A stretch of DNA of 27,960 nucleotides from SIG589 sp964566175 (lineage in GTDB: Bacteria; Bacillota; Clostridia; Oscillospirales; Acutalibacteraceae): positions 1 to 27,960 of the forward strand of contig CAZMHU010000022.1 in the NCBI GenBank assembly GCA_964566175.1, in the 5' to 3' direction. How positions within the stretch are numbered: the stretch's first letter is position 1; every line of letters starts with the position of its first letter. Below, piece after piece: positions 1 through 8,261 of the stretch. Below the pieces are notes generated by a model. That model saw only the letters and a program-made list of their open reading frames with translations, was not told the origin of the DNA and made no database searches. Both the position numbers and the translations under genes were made by a program.

Positions 1-30
1 GAGGTTTTATTATTTTATTTTTAATTTTCC

Positions 31-59
31 TTGTAAAAACCGATGTAAAGTTTTATAAT
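31..59 (+). promoter_or_regulatory. Sigma-A promoter of ychF
   Basis: A -35 box TTGTAA (31-36) and a -10 box TATAAT (54-59) are 17 bases apart. Transcription should start near 66, about 40 bases before the ychF start codon. The flanks are AT-rich. Confidence 0.7.
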
Positions 60-106
60 GTTTTTTATGATATTAAGAATTATATATGTTTCGGAGGAAT
101 TTCATT

Positions 107-1213
107 ATGAAACTCGGAATAGTCGGACTGCCTAATGTCGGCAAGTCTACACTTTTCAATGCAATAACAAACGCCGGAGCAGAGTCGGCAAACTATCCGT
201 TCTGCACTATTGACCCCAATGTAGGTGTTGTTTCCGTTCCCGACAAACGTCTTGACAAACTGTGCGAAATGTATACCGTCGGAAACAAAGTTCCGCCTAT
301 CGTTCCCGCCGTTATCGAGTTTGTCGATATTGCAGGCCTTGTAAAGGGCGCATCAAAGGGTGAGGGTCTCGGCAACAAATTTCTTGCCAATATACGCGAA
401 GTTGATGCTATTGTTCACGTTGTACGCTGTTTTGAAAACGACAATATCGTACACGTTGAGGGTAATATAGACCCCGAACGTGATATCGCAACTATCGATA
501 CCGAACTTATCTTTTCGGATATGGAAATGGTTGAACGCCGAATAGCGAAGGTTCAGAAAGACCTTAAAGGCGATAAAACACTTCAAGGCGAACTTGATTT
601 CTTCAAACGCCTTTACGCACATCTTGACGGTGGAAAATGTGCAAGAAGCATGGAACTTGACGATGACGAAAAAGCAATTCTCGCCACTATCGATCTTTTG
701 ACATCAAAGCCGATAATTTATGCGGCAAATATGAGTGAAGAGGATTTTGCGGACGGCGTTGACGGTAATCCGCATTATGAAAAAGTCAAGAAAATCGCGG
801 CTGCCGAGGGTTCGGAAGTTTTGCCGATTTGCGCCCAGACAGAAGCCGACATTGCCGAAATGTCCGCCGAAGAAAAACTTATGTTTTTGGAAGAATTGGG
901 ACTCGAACATTCCGGACTCGACCGTCTTATTCAAAAGAGTTATCACCTGCTCGGACTCATTTCTTTCCTCACAGCAGGAGAAAAGGAAGTCCGTGCTTGG
1001 ACGATACGTGACGGACTTAAAGCACCTCAGGCAGCGGGCAAAATACACACCGATTTCGAACGCGGCTTTATCCGTGCTCAGGTTATCGCTTATGATGACC
1101 TTGTTTCGTGCGGCTCGCTTGCCAACGCAAAGGTTAAAGGTCTTGTTCGTACCGAAGGCAAAGAATATGTTATGAAAGACGGCGACGTTGTCGAATTCCT
1201 GTTTAACGTATAA
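107..1213 (+). CDS. ychF: YchF/OLA1 family ribosome-associated ATPase
   Basis: This is the universally conserved Obg-related P-loop ATPase YchF, a cytosolic protein that binds ribosomes and is linked to stress responses. The 368 residues match the family's usual length. The P-loop GLPNVGKST is at 7-15 and the G3 motif DIAGL begins at D74. The G4 motif reads NMSE (208-211) where true GTPases have NKxD, the known signature of ATP preference in this family. The C-terminal third is the TGS domain. I chose ATG 107 because GGAGGA (93-98) sits at the right distance before it; an in-frame ATG at 86 lies upstream of that site. The gene has its own promoter and may be co-transcribed with the following membrane protein. 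Confidence 0.97.
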   Translation: MKLGIVGLPNVGKSTLFNAITNAGAESANYPFCTIDPNVGVVSVPDKRLDKLCEMYTVGNKVPPIVPAVIEFVDIAGLVKGASKGEGLGNKFLANIREVDAIVHVVRCFENDNIVHVEGNIDPERDIATIDTELIFSDMEMVERRIAKVQKDLKGDKTLQGELDFFKRLYAHLDGGKCARSMELDDDEKAILATIDLLTSKPIIYAANMSEEDFADGVDGNPHYEKVKKIAAAEGSEVLPICAQTEADIAEMSAEEKLMFLEELGLEHSGLDRLIQKSYHLLGLISFLTAGEKEVRAWTIRDGLKAPQAAGKIHTDFERGFIRAQVIAYDDLVSCGSLANAKVKGLVRTEGKEYVMKDGDVVEFLFNV

Positions 1214-1273
1214 AGCGTTAAATATTTTTGAATAAACATCGGGTTTTTTCAAAACCTAACAAGGGTGATTTTT

Positions 1274-1675
1274 TTGAAAAAACTTGAGGTTAACGGAATA
1301 TTGTTTTTTACCGGTGCTGTGGGATACTGCACGCTTGAGCTTCTGTGGCGTGGCAGAACTCACTGGTCTATGATGCTCGCGGGAGGACTTTGTTTCCTTT
1401 CCTTTGCGAAAATCGAAGAACATATGCAAAACGCGCACAGACTCTACCGCTGTATTATCGGCAGTGCCGCCGTTACGATGATAGAATTTTTGTTTGGCGT
1501 CGTCTTCAACGTTTTTCTTAATAAAAATGTTTGGGATTACAGCCGCATTCCGTTTAATTTTATGGGACAGATATGCCTTTTATACTCTGTTATCTGGGGA
1601 TTCTTGTGCTTGCCCTGTATGCCCTTTGCCCTACGCATTTACAAAGGTCTGCTCGGGGTTGCACAAAAGCACTGA
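1274..1675 (+). CDS. Small membrane protein, putative ABC transporter permease (CmpB/PF06541-like)
   Basis: A 133-residue protein with about four hydrophobic segments. The early pattern of aromatic residues followed by LLWRGRTHWSM and GGLCFL resembles the clostridial family named 'putative ABC-transporter type IV' (PF06541), whose function is not established. I chose TTG 1274 because AAGGGTGAT (1261-1269) is a good Shine-Dalgarno match ending four bases upstream. The in-frame GTG at 1265 lies inside that site, so it is unlikely to be the start. The stop is 12 bases before alr, so the two are probably co-transcribed. No ATPase partner is adjacent. The family call comes from memory of the pattern. 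Confidence 0.7.
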   Translation: MKKLEVNGILFFTGAVGYCTLELLWRGRTHWSMMLAGGLCFLSFAKIEEHMQNAHRLYRCIIGSAAVTMIEFLFGVVFNVFLNKNVWDYSRIPFNFMGQICLLYSVIWGFLCLPCMPFALRIYKGLLGVAQKH

Positions 1676-1687
1676 CAGGAGGTTCGT

Positions 1688-2854
1688 ATGGATTTTTTCA
1701 AAAGAACTTGGGCGGAAATTGATACCGACGCCCTGTTACATAATTTTAAGGTTATACGTGAGCATACGTCCGGTCATATTTATGCCGTTGTGAAAGCCGA
1801 TGCCTACGGTCACGGCGCTGCCGTTGTCGCTCCTATTTTCGAAAATGCGGGGGCAGACGGTTTTGCCGTTTCAAATATCGAAGAGGCTGTTGAACTGCGT
1901 CGAAACGGTATAAAAAAGCCGATACTCATTCTCGGATACACGCCGGCACGCTACGCGGCTGAACTCGCAAATAATGGCATTATTCAAACAGTATATTCGC
2001 TTGATTACGCACGGGAACTATCAAATGAGGCTTTAGCAGACGGCGTAACCGTTTTATGTCACTTAAAAGCCGATACCGGAATGTCACGTCTCGGATTTGA
2101 CTGCCGTGACGGCAAACTTGCGGACAAACACGATATGCTTTCCGCCTGTTCGCTTTCAAACCTTTCGGTAAAGGGAATTTTCACCCACTTTGCAACAGCC
2201 GACCGCGACAACGACCCGAATGCCGTTTTCACAAACGCACAGTATGACCGCTTTTGCGAAATTTGCCGTTTTTTGGAAGAAAACGGCGTTGCGCTACAAG
2301 AAAAACACTGTTGCAATTCGGCGGGACTTATGCTCCACATCGACAAGCATATGACTCTGTCCCGCCCCGGAATAATACTCTACGGTCTCACACCCTCGGC
2401 TGGACTTTCTCCCGTGTTTGAACTGAAACCCGCTATGTCTTTTAAATCAACCGTTTCGTTTGTCAAAAAAATCAAGTGCGGCGATACCGTGAGTTACGGC
2501 AGAAACTACACTGCCGACCGCGATATGACGGTTGCCACCGTTGCGGCGGGATACGCCGACGGATATCCGCGTGCACTCTCGGGCAAAGCAGACGTTCTTA
2601 TCCACGACAAACGTGCGAGAATTCTCGGAAACGTGTGTATGGATCAACTTATTGTTGATGTCAGCCGTATTGAAAATGTGGCAGAAGGCGACGAGGTAAT
2701 ACTTTTCGGAAAAGGTCTCCCGGTTGAAGAAACGGCGGCACTTTGCTCCACTATAAATTATGAAGTTGTCTGCGGCGTTTCACGCCGTGTTCCCCGCGTT
2801 TACATCAAAAACGGTGAGCCTGTAAAGGTTGCCGACTATATTCTCGATAAATAA
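1688..2854 (+). CDS. alr: Alanine racemase
   Basis: PLP-dependent enzyme that interconverts L- and D-alanine in the cytosol, supplying D-Ala for peptidoglycan. At 388 residues it has the usual length. The PLP-binding lysine is K36 in VVKADAYGHG and the second catalytic base is Y270 in VSYGRNY. The KADTGMSRLGF segment (128-138) and the VCMDQ segment near the C-terminal active site are also present. The N-terminal TIM barrel and C-terminal beta domain are complete. An AGGAGG site lies directly before ATG 1688. In some clostridia Alr affects spore germination through alanine; nothing in the sequence tells whether this copy does so. Confidence 0.97.
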   Translation: MDFFKRTWAEIDTDALLHNFKVIREHTSGHIYAVVKADAYGHGAAVVAPIFENAGADGFAVSNIEEAVELRRNGIKKPILILGYTPARYAAELANNGIIQTVYSLDYARELSNEALADGVTVLCHLKADTGMSRLGFDCRDGKLADKHDMLSACSLSNLSVKGIFTHFATADRDNDPNAVFTNAQYDRFCEICRFLEENGVALQEKHCCNSAGLMLHIDKHMTLSRPGIILYGLTPSAGLSPVFELKPAMSFKSTVSFVKKIKCGDTVSYGRNYTADRDMTVATVAAGYADGYPRALSGKADVLIHDKRARILGNVCMDQLIVDVSRIENVAEGDEVILFGKGLPVEETAALCSTINYEVVCGVSRRVPRVYIKNGEPVKVADYILDK

Positions 2855-2858
2855 CAAA

Positions 2859-2889
2859 AACTGCCGAAGCGGAACTTCGGCAGTTTTTT
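2859..2889. terminator. Bidirectional terminator between alr and mgtE
   Basis: An 11-bp perfect stem (2859-2869 with 2875-2885) closes a 5-base loop, CGGAA. It is followed by T residues on + and by A residues at 2855-2860 that become a U tract on -. It should end alr on one strand and mgtE on the other. Confidence 0.9.
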
Positions 2890-2896
2890 ATTCTTT

Positions 2897-4261
2897 TTAT
2901 ATTCCGAGCAAAACCGTTGCCATTTTGAAGTATACCAAAAGCGACAGCGCATCAACAATAGTAGTGATAAACGGACTCGCCATTACTGCGGGGTCAAAAC
3001 CTATACGCTTGGCGCATATCGGCAAAATACTGCCGACAAATTTTGCTATCATAACCGTTATAACAAGCGTAATACTGACAACCGCTATAACCGGTATTTG
3101 GTATCCCCTGCCGAGCAAAAGATTATCGACAAGTATGATTTTTACAAAGTTTACCGCACCCAACGAGACACCGCACAGCATCGATACGCGGATTTCTTTC
3201 CAAAGAACCCGAAAAAAATCGGCATATTCAACATCGCCCAAAGATAGAGCGCGGATTATGGTGACGGAAGACTGACTTCCCGAATTTCCGGCCGTGTCCA
3301 TTATCATAGGCATAAAGCAGGTAAGTGCTATACCGTAAAGGACATTGTTGGAAAGCGTTTCCTCAAATCCACCGATTATAATGCTTGTGAGCGTGGCGGA
3401 AATCATAAGCAGTAAAAGCCACGGTATTCTTGCCAAGAAGGTGCTTATAACACCGGTTTTAAGATAGGGTTTTTCGCTCGGCGTAATAGCGGCGGAAATT
3501 TCCATATCCTCGGTCATTTCTTCCTGCAAAACGTCAATAGCATCATCAACCGTTACAATTCCGACCAAGCGTGATTCGGCATCGACAACGGGAAGCGCCA
3601 AAAAATCGTACTTGTCGAACATTCGCGCAACCTGTTCTTTATCGTCAAGCGTATTAGCATATATAATATTCGTTTCCATTATGCTCGAAATCGTATCTTC
3701 GGGCTGTGCGAAAAGCAACTGCTTTACCGTAACGATTCCGAGAAGTTTTCTCTGCGGGTCTGTTACGTAACAGGTGTATATCGTTTCGGAATCAATACCT
3801 ATTCTGCGAATGCGTGCAAAGGCTTCCTCAACCGTCATATCACGTTTCAAGTCGATATACTCGGTCGTCATTATTCCGCCGGCACTATCATCGGGATATG
3901 CCAATAAACGATTGATGATACTGCGTGTTTCATTGTCCGCCTGACGAAGTATTCGCTTTGCCACATTAGCTGGCATTTCTTCGATAATATCAACCGTATC
4001 GTCCAAAAACAAATCGGACATAACATCTTTGAGTTCGCGGTCGCTGAAAGCACAAATGAGTTGCTCTTGCGTATCAGACTCGAGAAGTGCGAAAACCTCC
4101 GATGCGAGTTCCTTGGGCATAATACGGAAGAACTTAGGTCGTTCGTGTTCCTCAATCTCTTCAAAAACGGTGGCAAGGTCGGCAGGATTGGTTTCCGACA
4201 TCAATGCCTTAAGTTGTGTGAAACTTTTATTTTCAAAAAGTTCCAACATCTGCTCTTCCAT
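2897..4261 (-). CDS. mgtE: Magnesium transporter MgtE
   Basis: Membrane Mg2+ channel of the MgtE/SLC41 family, 454 residues. In order it has an acidic N domain of helical repeats, two CBS domains that sense cytosolic Mg2+ (after YPDDSAGGIMT), and five membrane helices from about residue 265. The family motif GNSGSQ is present, and the pore aspartate is retained in the FDPAVMASPF...TTIVD stretch of the last helices. I moved the start to Met7 of the longest frame (ATG ending at 4261) because AAAGGGTGAG lies directly before it. A clear sigma-A promoter lies upstream. I see no M-box riboswitch; the leader is only about 55 bases. Confidence 0.96.
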   Translation of the reverse strand: MEEQMLELFENKSFTQLKALMSETNPADLATVFEEIEEHERPKFFRIMPKELASEVFALLESDTQEQLICAFSDRELKDVMSDLFLDDTVDIIEEMPANVAKRILRQADNETRSIINRLLAYPDDSAGGIMTTEYIDLKRDMTVEEAFARIRRIGIDSETIYTCYVTDPQRKLLGIVTVKQLLFAQPEDTISSIMETNIIYANTLDDKEQVARMFDKYDFLALPVVDAESRLVGIVTVDDAIDVLQEEMTEDMEISAAITPSEKPYLKTGVISTFLARIPWLLLLMISATLTSIIIGGFEETLSNNVLYGIALTCFMPMIMDTAGNSGSQSSVTIIRALSLGDVEYADFFRVLWKEIRVSMLCGVSLGAVNFVKIILVDNLLLGRGYQIPVIAVVSITLVITVMIAKFVGSILPICAKRIGFDPAVMASPFITTIVDALSLLVYFKMATVLLGI

Positions 4262-4289
4262 ATTTCTCACCCTTTCCATCGGTAAATAA

Positions 4290-4311
4290 AACCCCGCCTT
4301 TCGGCAGGATT
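4290..4311 (-). other. Short GAAA-tetraloop stem at the 5' end of the mgtE transcript
   Basis: Read on -, CCUGCC-GAAA-GGCGGG forms a 9-bp stem with G-U pairs, followed by UUAUUU. The predicted transcription start near 4317 puts the stem within about six bases of the RNA 5' end. That is too early for an attenuator, so a stabilising 5' hairpin is the likelier role. Confidence 0.5.
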
Positions 4312-4323
4312 ATTTGTTATTTT

Positions 4324-4352
4324 ATTATACACCTTTTCTTTCCGTTAGTCAA
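4324..4352 (-). promoter_or_regulatory. Sigma-A promoter of mgtE
   Basis: On - the -35 box is TTGACT (4352-4347) and the -10 box is TATAAT (4329-4324), with 17 bases between. It is divergent from the promoter of the MATE gene. Confidence 0.85.
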
Positions 4353-4399
4353 TCACCGATAGACACGGAAAATTTTTAAAAAACCTTTCCGTGCACCAC

Positions 4400-4428
4400 T
4401 TGCCAGAACCGATTTGCGGTGATATAAT
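4400..4428 (+). promoter_or_regulatory. Sigma-A promoter of the MATE exporter
   Basis: -35 TTGCCA (4400-4405) and -10 TATAAT (4423-4428) with 17-base spacing, 37 bases before the start codon. Confidence 0.8.
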
Positions 4429-4465
4429 ATTGCGTTGATAAAACAGTACGCTTTCGGAGGTCAGT

Positions 4466-5842
4466 ATGAAATTTGATTCACAGAATATGCGAAGCGGTCC
4501 TATATTCAAAAATGTAATCGTTTATACCGTTCCCATAATACTCACAGGTATTCTTCAACTGCTTTTCAACGCGGCAGACCTTATTGTCGTCGGTTGGTTT
4601 TGCGGAAGCGATTCGGTTGGTGCGGTCGGCGCTACAAGTTCGCTCACAAACCTGATGGTAAACCTGTTTATCGGTCTGTCGGTAGGTGCAGGTGCGTCGG
4701 TTTCTCAGGCTGTCGGCTCTGGCAACAGAGAAAAAGCATCAAGAACATTACACACGGCAATCCCCGTCGCCATAATAAGCGGATTTATTCTCACCGCTGT
4801 CGGCGTGACGCTTTCGGGTTCATTACTCGCTTTAATGGGCACACCCGACAATCTTCTCTCGCTTTCGAGCGTTTATATGCGAATTTATTTCTGCGGAATT
4901 GTTTTCAGTCTGCTTTATAACTTCGGCTCCGCCGTACTTCGCGCCGTCGGTGACACGCGCTCTCCGCTTATATTCTTAACGATTGCGGGCGTAATAAACG
5001 TTATACTCAATGTTTTCTTTGTTGCGGCACTCAAAATGAATGTTGCCGGAGTTGCGCTTGCAACCTCTATCTCACAGGCAATCTCGGCAGTGCTTGTATT
5101 GCGTGCTCTGATAAAAAGAACCGACTGTTGCAAGCTTTCACTGAAGGAACTTAAAATTCACAAAAACGCACTGCTTGAAATTTTGCGTATAGGCGTTCCC
5201 GCGGGACTTCAAGGCTCTCTTTTTTCGATATCCAACGTGCTTATACAATCATCTATAAACTCTTTCGGCAGCACGGCAATGTCGGGCAGTGCCGCCGCAG
5301 GCAGTATCGAAGGTTTTTGCTATGTCACAATGAACGCCTTTCAACAAACCTCGCTCAACTTCTGCGGACAAAACTACGGTGCGGGCGACTACAAGCGTGT
5401 CAAACGCATAACATTCACCTGCCTTTTCACGGTAGCAGTTGTGGGTTTCATTATCGGAAATCTGTTCTATATTTTCGGAAGACAACTGCTCGGAATTTAC
5501 ATAACCGATTCGCCCCAAGCCATTGAATACGGTATGATACGTCTGAAATATCTTCTCGTTCCGTATTTTATCTGCGGAATTATGGATACCTCAACAGGCG
5601 CTATGCGCGGAATAGGTTCTTCTGTAATACCTATGGCAATAACCGTTGTCGGTGTTTGCCTTATGCGTGTAGTTTGGATATATACCGTCTTTGCAATTCC
5701 GAAATATCACACGCTTGCGGGACTTTTCATTTCCTACCCCATAACGTGGATACTGACCTTTACCGCACTGTTTATTTCTTTCATTATCATCATAAACAGA
5801 CATATTAAGCAAGCGGCAGCGAAAAAACAAACCGAACAATAA
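4466..5842 (+). CDS. MATE family efflux transporter
   Basis: A 458-residue polytopic membrane protein of the MOP/MATE superfamily with about 12 hydrophobic helices in two six-helix halves. The first helix region carries the usual P..LTGILQ..FN..D..VVG pattern and the second half repeats it (VPAGLQGSLFSISN, and NFCGQNYGAGD). Members export cationic drugs and other compounds using Na+ or H+ gradients; the substrate cannot be read from sequence. GGAGG lies directly before ATG 4466. The gene has its own promoter and terminator and appears monocistronic. Confidence 0.94.
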   Translation: MKFDSQNMRSGPIFKNVIVYTVPIILTGILQLLFNAADLIVVGWFCGSDSVGAVGATSSLTNLMVNLFIGLSVGAGASVSQAVGSGNREKASRTLHTAIPVAIISGFILTAVGVTLSGSLLALMGTPDNLLSLSSVYMRIYFCGIVFSLLYNFGSAVLRAVGDTRSPLIFLTIAGVINVILNVFFVAALKMNVAGVALATSISQAISAVLVLRALIKRTDCCKLSLKELKIHKNALLEILRIGVPAGLQGSLFSISNVLIQSSINSFGSTAMSGSAAAGSIEGFCYVTMNAFQQTSLNFCGQNYGAGDYKRVKRITFTCLFTVAVVGFIIGNLFYIFGRQLLGIYITDSPQAIEYGMIRLKYLLVPYFICGIMDTSTGAMRGIGSSVIPMAITVVGVCLMRVVWIYTVFAIPKYHTLAGLFISYPITWILTFTALFISFIIIINRHIKQAAAKKQTEQ

Positions 5843-5864
5843 AAATAAAAATATATTATAAACG

Positions 5865-5894
5865 AAAAGAGACCTCGGGGTAGAGGTCTCTTTT
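5865..5894 (+). terminator. Terminator of the MATE gene
   Basis: A 12-bp perfect stem (5865-5876 with 5883-5894), loop GGGGTA, ending in TTTT followed by CTTTATTT. Confidence 0.88.
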
Positions 5895-5900
5895 CTTTAT

Positions 5901-5964
5901 TTGAGGGGTTTGAGGAGGTGTCCTTTTTTCAAGGACATTACCGAAAGGGTTGCGGCTCCCTTTC
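5901..5964. other. Two-hairpin intergenic element of unknown role
   Basis: After the MATE terminator lies a G-rich stretch (ttgagggg then ttgaggagg) followed by two perfect 7-bp hairpins: 5919-5925 with 5931-5937 (loop TTTTC), and 5943-5949 with 5958-5964 (8-base loop). No open frame covers it and it does not match a riboswitch class I know. It could be a dispersed intergenic repeat or a small RNA. Confidence 0.4.
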
Positions 5965-5992
5965 AGTATCTTTATGATAACTCAGAAAAATG

Positions 5993-6016
5993 TTTAAAAT
6001 ATGAACATATTTTAAA
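5993..6016. promoter_or_regulatory. 11-bp palindrome upstream of the M23 gene (operator candidate)
   Basis: TTTAAAATATG (5993-6003), two bases, then its exact reverse complement CATATTTTAAA (6006-6016). It lies 72 bases before the M23 start codon. The symmetry and position fit a dimeric repressor site; the protein is unknown. Confidence 0.4.
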
Positions 6017-6087
6017 TCAAACTTAAATTTTTTATAACTGAATATTGTACGGTGGTTTTGTTAAACATAATTGTGAGGTGTTAACAA

Positions 6088-6816
6088 ATGAAATATACAA
6101 GCCATAATAAAAAACAAAGTTTTTTTGCGGGGAAAGGCTTTTATCTTGTACTTGCTTTATGTATTGTTGCAGTCGGAGCGGCGGCGTGGTCGGCAATGGC
6201 GGCTGTTTCGTCGGTAGAAGATAAACTGACCTCGCCCGACAGTTCTTATTCTTCGGGAGCAACCGCATCAAATAAAACCGAAAACGTCGGACAGACCGTA
6301 AGCAATGTTCCGAACAAACAACAAAATTCTTCTCTTCCGTCCCAAAAATCCGAAATTTCAAGCAAGGCGGAAGAAAGCAAAACGCAAAGTTCGGACACTT
6401 CGGAAAAAGATGTTGCTTTTACGATGCCGATAAAAGGCAACATCGGTAAAACATTCAGTAATACCGCACTGCAATACAGCGCAACCTACGGCGATATGCG
6501 TCTGCATTTAGGCGTTGATATTTTGGCTGAAAAGGGCGAAGAAGTCGTATCTGCAGCGGCAGGAAAAATAACAAAAATCGCCGACGACGCACTTTGGGGC
6601 AGAATGGTTGTAATAGACCACGGCAACGGAATCATATGTTATTATTGTGGTGTTGAAAACAATACCGTTTCCGAGGGTGAAACCGTAAAGGCGGGAACTG
6701 TGTTGGGCGAAGTGGGAACAGTGCCCTGCGAATGCGCCGACAAAAGCCACATTCACATTGCCGTCGTACGTGACGGAAAATATATTTCTCCGCTGGATAT
6801 TCTCTCGCAAAACTGA
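6088..6816 (+). CDS. Membrane-anchored M23 (LytM) peptidase domain protein, SpoIIQ-like
   Basis: A 242-residue protein with one N-terminal membrane helix (about 17-40), a Ser/Lys/Glu-rich linker (about 45-108) and a LytM/M23 domain (about 110-240). The zinc ligands look complete: H140 and D144 (HLGVD), and the HIH motif at H221-H223. This size and layout, with the catalytic part outside the cytoplasm, resemble SpoIIQ, the forespore protein that docks with SpoIIIAH during engulfment. Clostridial SpoIIQ keeps its zinc site, unlike that of Bacillus. The SpoIIQ assignment is an inference; another M23 envelope hydrolase is possible. The Shine-Dalgarno site is GTGAGGTG. A palindrome lies upstream and a bidirectional terminator follows. 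Confidence 0.85.
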   Translation: MKYTSHNKKQSFFAGKGFYLVLALCIVAVGAAAWSAMAAVSSVEDKLTSPDSSYSSGATASNKTENVGQTVSNVPNKQQNSSLPSQKSEISSKAEESKTQSSDTSEKDVAFTMPIKGNIGKTFSNTALQYSATYGDMRLHLGVDILAEKGEEVVSAAAGKITKIADDALWGRMVVIDHGNGIICYYCGVENNTVSEGETVKAGTVLGEVGTVPCECADKSHIHIAVVRDGKYISPLDILSQN

Positions 6817-6842
6817 CACGCCCCCGCAACCGTTTAGGGGCA

Positions 6843-6874
6843 AAGAGCACGGTGCTTGAAAGCACCGTGCTCTT
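6843..6874. terminator. Bidirectional terminator between the M23 and glycosyltransferase genes
   Basis: A 14-bp perfect stem (6843-6856 with 6861-6874) with loop TGAA. The T tract on + is interrupted (CTTATCTTAATTATTTT) and the tract on - is short. Placement between convergent genes supports the call. Confidence 0.8.
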
Positions 6875-6886
6875 ATCTTAATTATT

Positions 6887-7651
6887 TTATTTTGTTTTTC
6901 TGTGTTTCCACAAAAACTTTATCATAGATGATATATGTATCATCAAATACTTGAAACTTTTTGAACTGCTTCTTTCCCATTCGTGCAAAACGTGGAACTG
7001 CGGCAAAAAAACGACCTTTCCGTATTCCTTCGCGCGAAGAGATAAATCGGCATCTTCCATATACATAAAGAAACGGTCATCAAATCCGCCGAGTTTTTTG
7101 AAAACATCACTGCGTATTACCGAGAAACAGCCTGTGCAGAAATCAATTTCCGTCGGCTCGGTAATTTCAACATCTTCCATTGTATATTCTTTTGACTTTT
7201 CCTTAAAAAACGGAGTGCGTCTTGACAAAAGATATATGAAAGATGGTTTGCGTTTGGGCAAACACTGCTCTCTTCCGTCGGGGAAAAGAATTTTCGGTGT
7301 TGCCATTACGGTGTCGGGATGTTCGTCAAGATATTTGCATATATCGCAAAGAACATCGCCGTCCAGACGAATATCGGGATTTACTATTGCGTGGTATTTT
7401 GAATTCATAAGCGGGATAACAAGGTTGTTTGCTTTCCCGAACCCTAAATTTGCGTTTGTTTCGGTAAAGACCGCGTTTTCGTCCGCCGATAAAACAACAT
7501 CCTTTGTATTATCGACAGAACCGTTATCAAAAACATAAAGACGGTAATCCACACCTTTGGTATACTGCTTTAAGGTTTTAACGGTTTCTCCAACCTTTTT
7601 TCCGCTATTATAGGTAACTATACAGGCCGATACTGTTGTACTGTTCTCCAT
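6887..7651 (-). CDS. Family 2 glycosyltransferase (rhamnosyltransferase-like)
   Basis: A 254-residue cytosolic GT-A fold enzyme without membrane helices. Early it has CIVTYNSG, then VFDNGSVDNT for nucleotide-sugar binding, NPDI as the DXD-like metal site, FCTGCF, and the acceptor-site stretch GGFDDRFFMYMEDADLSLRA. This pattern is typical of the WbbL/RfbF-like group that adds rhamnose or similar sugars to cell-surface glycans. The sugar cannot be fixed from sequence. GGAGG precedes the start and a promoter lies directly upstream. It stands alone, with no other polysaccharide genes in the window, which is unusual for this family. Confidence 0.92.
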   Translation of the reverse strand: MENSTTVSACIVTYNSGKKVGETVKTLKQYTKGVDYRLYVFDNGSVDNTKDVVLSADENAVFTETNANLGFGKANNLVIPLMNSKYHAIVNPDIRLDGDVLCDICKYLDEHPDTVMATPKILFPDGREQCLPKRKPSFIYLLSRRTPFFKEKSKEYTMEDVEITEPTEIDFCTGCFSVIRSDVFKKLGGFDDRFFMYMEDADLSLRAKEYGKVVFLPQFHVLHEWERSSSKSFKYLMIHISSMIKFLWKHRKTK

Positions 7652-7678
7652 AATATCCTCCGATAACTGTTTTTTTAT

Positions 7679-7707
7679 ATTCTAACATATTACGTCTCCG
7701 TTTTCAA
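7679..7707 (-). promoter_or_regulatory. Sigma-A promoter of the glycosyltransferase gene
   Basis: On - the boxes are TTGAAA (7707-7702) and TAGAAT (7684-7679), with 17 bases between. Confidence 0.7.
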
Positions 7708-7784
7708 CAAATTATGCAAAATTAAAACGCAGTCCCGAAAATTCACAACGCAAACACATAACACAAATATAAACGATAAACGGC

Positions 7785-7813
7785 TTGAAAAACCGCATAG
7801 CGAATGTTATAAT
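7785..7813 (+). promoter_or_regulatory. Sigma-A promoter of the mscL-tex unit
   Basis: TTGAAA (7785-7790) and TATAAT (7808-7813) with 17-base spacing, 36 bases before the mscL start codon. Confidence 0.85.
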
Positions 7814-7849
7814 AAACGTACTTTATTTGACAAAAAGGGGTTTGTTATT

Positions 7850-8257
7850 ATGTGGAAAAAGTTTAAAGATTTCGCCTTTAAGGGCAATGTGCTCGATATG
7901 GCAATAGGTGTTGTTATCGGTACTGCATTCAGCAAAATCGTATCGTCGCTCGTGGCTGACGTTATTATGCCGCTGATAAGCCTTATAACAGGCGGCATTG
8001 ATTTCAAGGCATACGGTCTGACACTCGGTGAGGGCGAAGATGCCGCTGTTTTGGCATACGGCAACTTTATTCAAAATATTGTCGATTTCTTTGTTATCGC
8101 CGCATCGATGTTCCTCGTTATGTCGCTCATCGGTAAAATCAAAGACGCGCTCACTCCGAAGGAACCCGAAAAAGAGGAAGAACCCGCCGAGGAAGAGCCT
8201 ACCGAAACCGAACTGCTTAAAGAAATACGAGATTTACTGAAAGAGAAGAACAACTGA
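7850..8257 (+). CDS. mscL: Large-conductance mechanosensitive channel MscL
   Basis: A 135-residue homopentameric membrane channel that opens at high membrane tension to release solutes on osmotic downshock. The N-terminal amphipathic helix (WKKFKDFAFKGN) leads into the pore helix VLDMAIGVVIGTAF. A periplasmic-side loop and a second helix (about 72-97) follow, and the protein ends in a charged cytoplasmic helix after a Glu/Pro-rich linker. Its length is normal. AAAGGGG precedes ATG 7850. The stop is four bases before tex, so the two are co-transcribed. Confidence 0.97.
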   Translation: MWKKFKDFAFKGNVLDMAIGVVIGTAFSKIVSSLVADVIMPLISLITGGIDFKAYGLTLGEGEDAAVLAYGNFIQNIVDFFVIAASMFLVMSLIGKIKDALTPKEPEKEEEPAEEEPTETELLKEIRDLLKEKNN

Positions 8258-8261
8258 TTTT

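Noticed and set aside
704..1252. 182-residue frame antisense to ychF
   Set aside because: Lies fully opposite a strongly conserved gene, has no ribosome site and no recognisable pattern.
1214..1260. Terminator between ychF and the small membrane protein
   Set aside because: Only a 6-bp A/T-rich stem (GGTTTT/AAAACC) with no following T run, so read-through is expected.
4262..4330. Mg2+ riboswitch (M-box) before mgtE
   Set aside because: The leader is only about 55 bases with one short stem, far too small for an M-box.
7708..7784. Gene or regulatory RNA between the glycosyltransferase and mscL promoters
   Set aside because: The stretch is AT-rich with no ribosome site, frame or stable hairpin.
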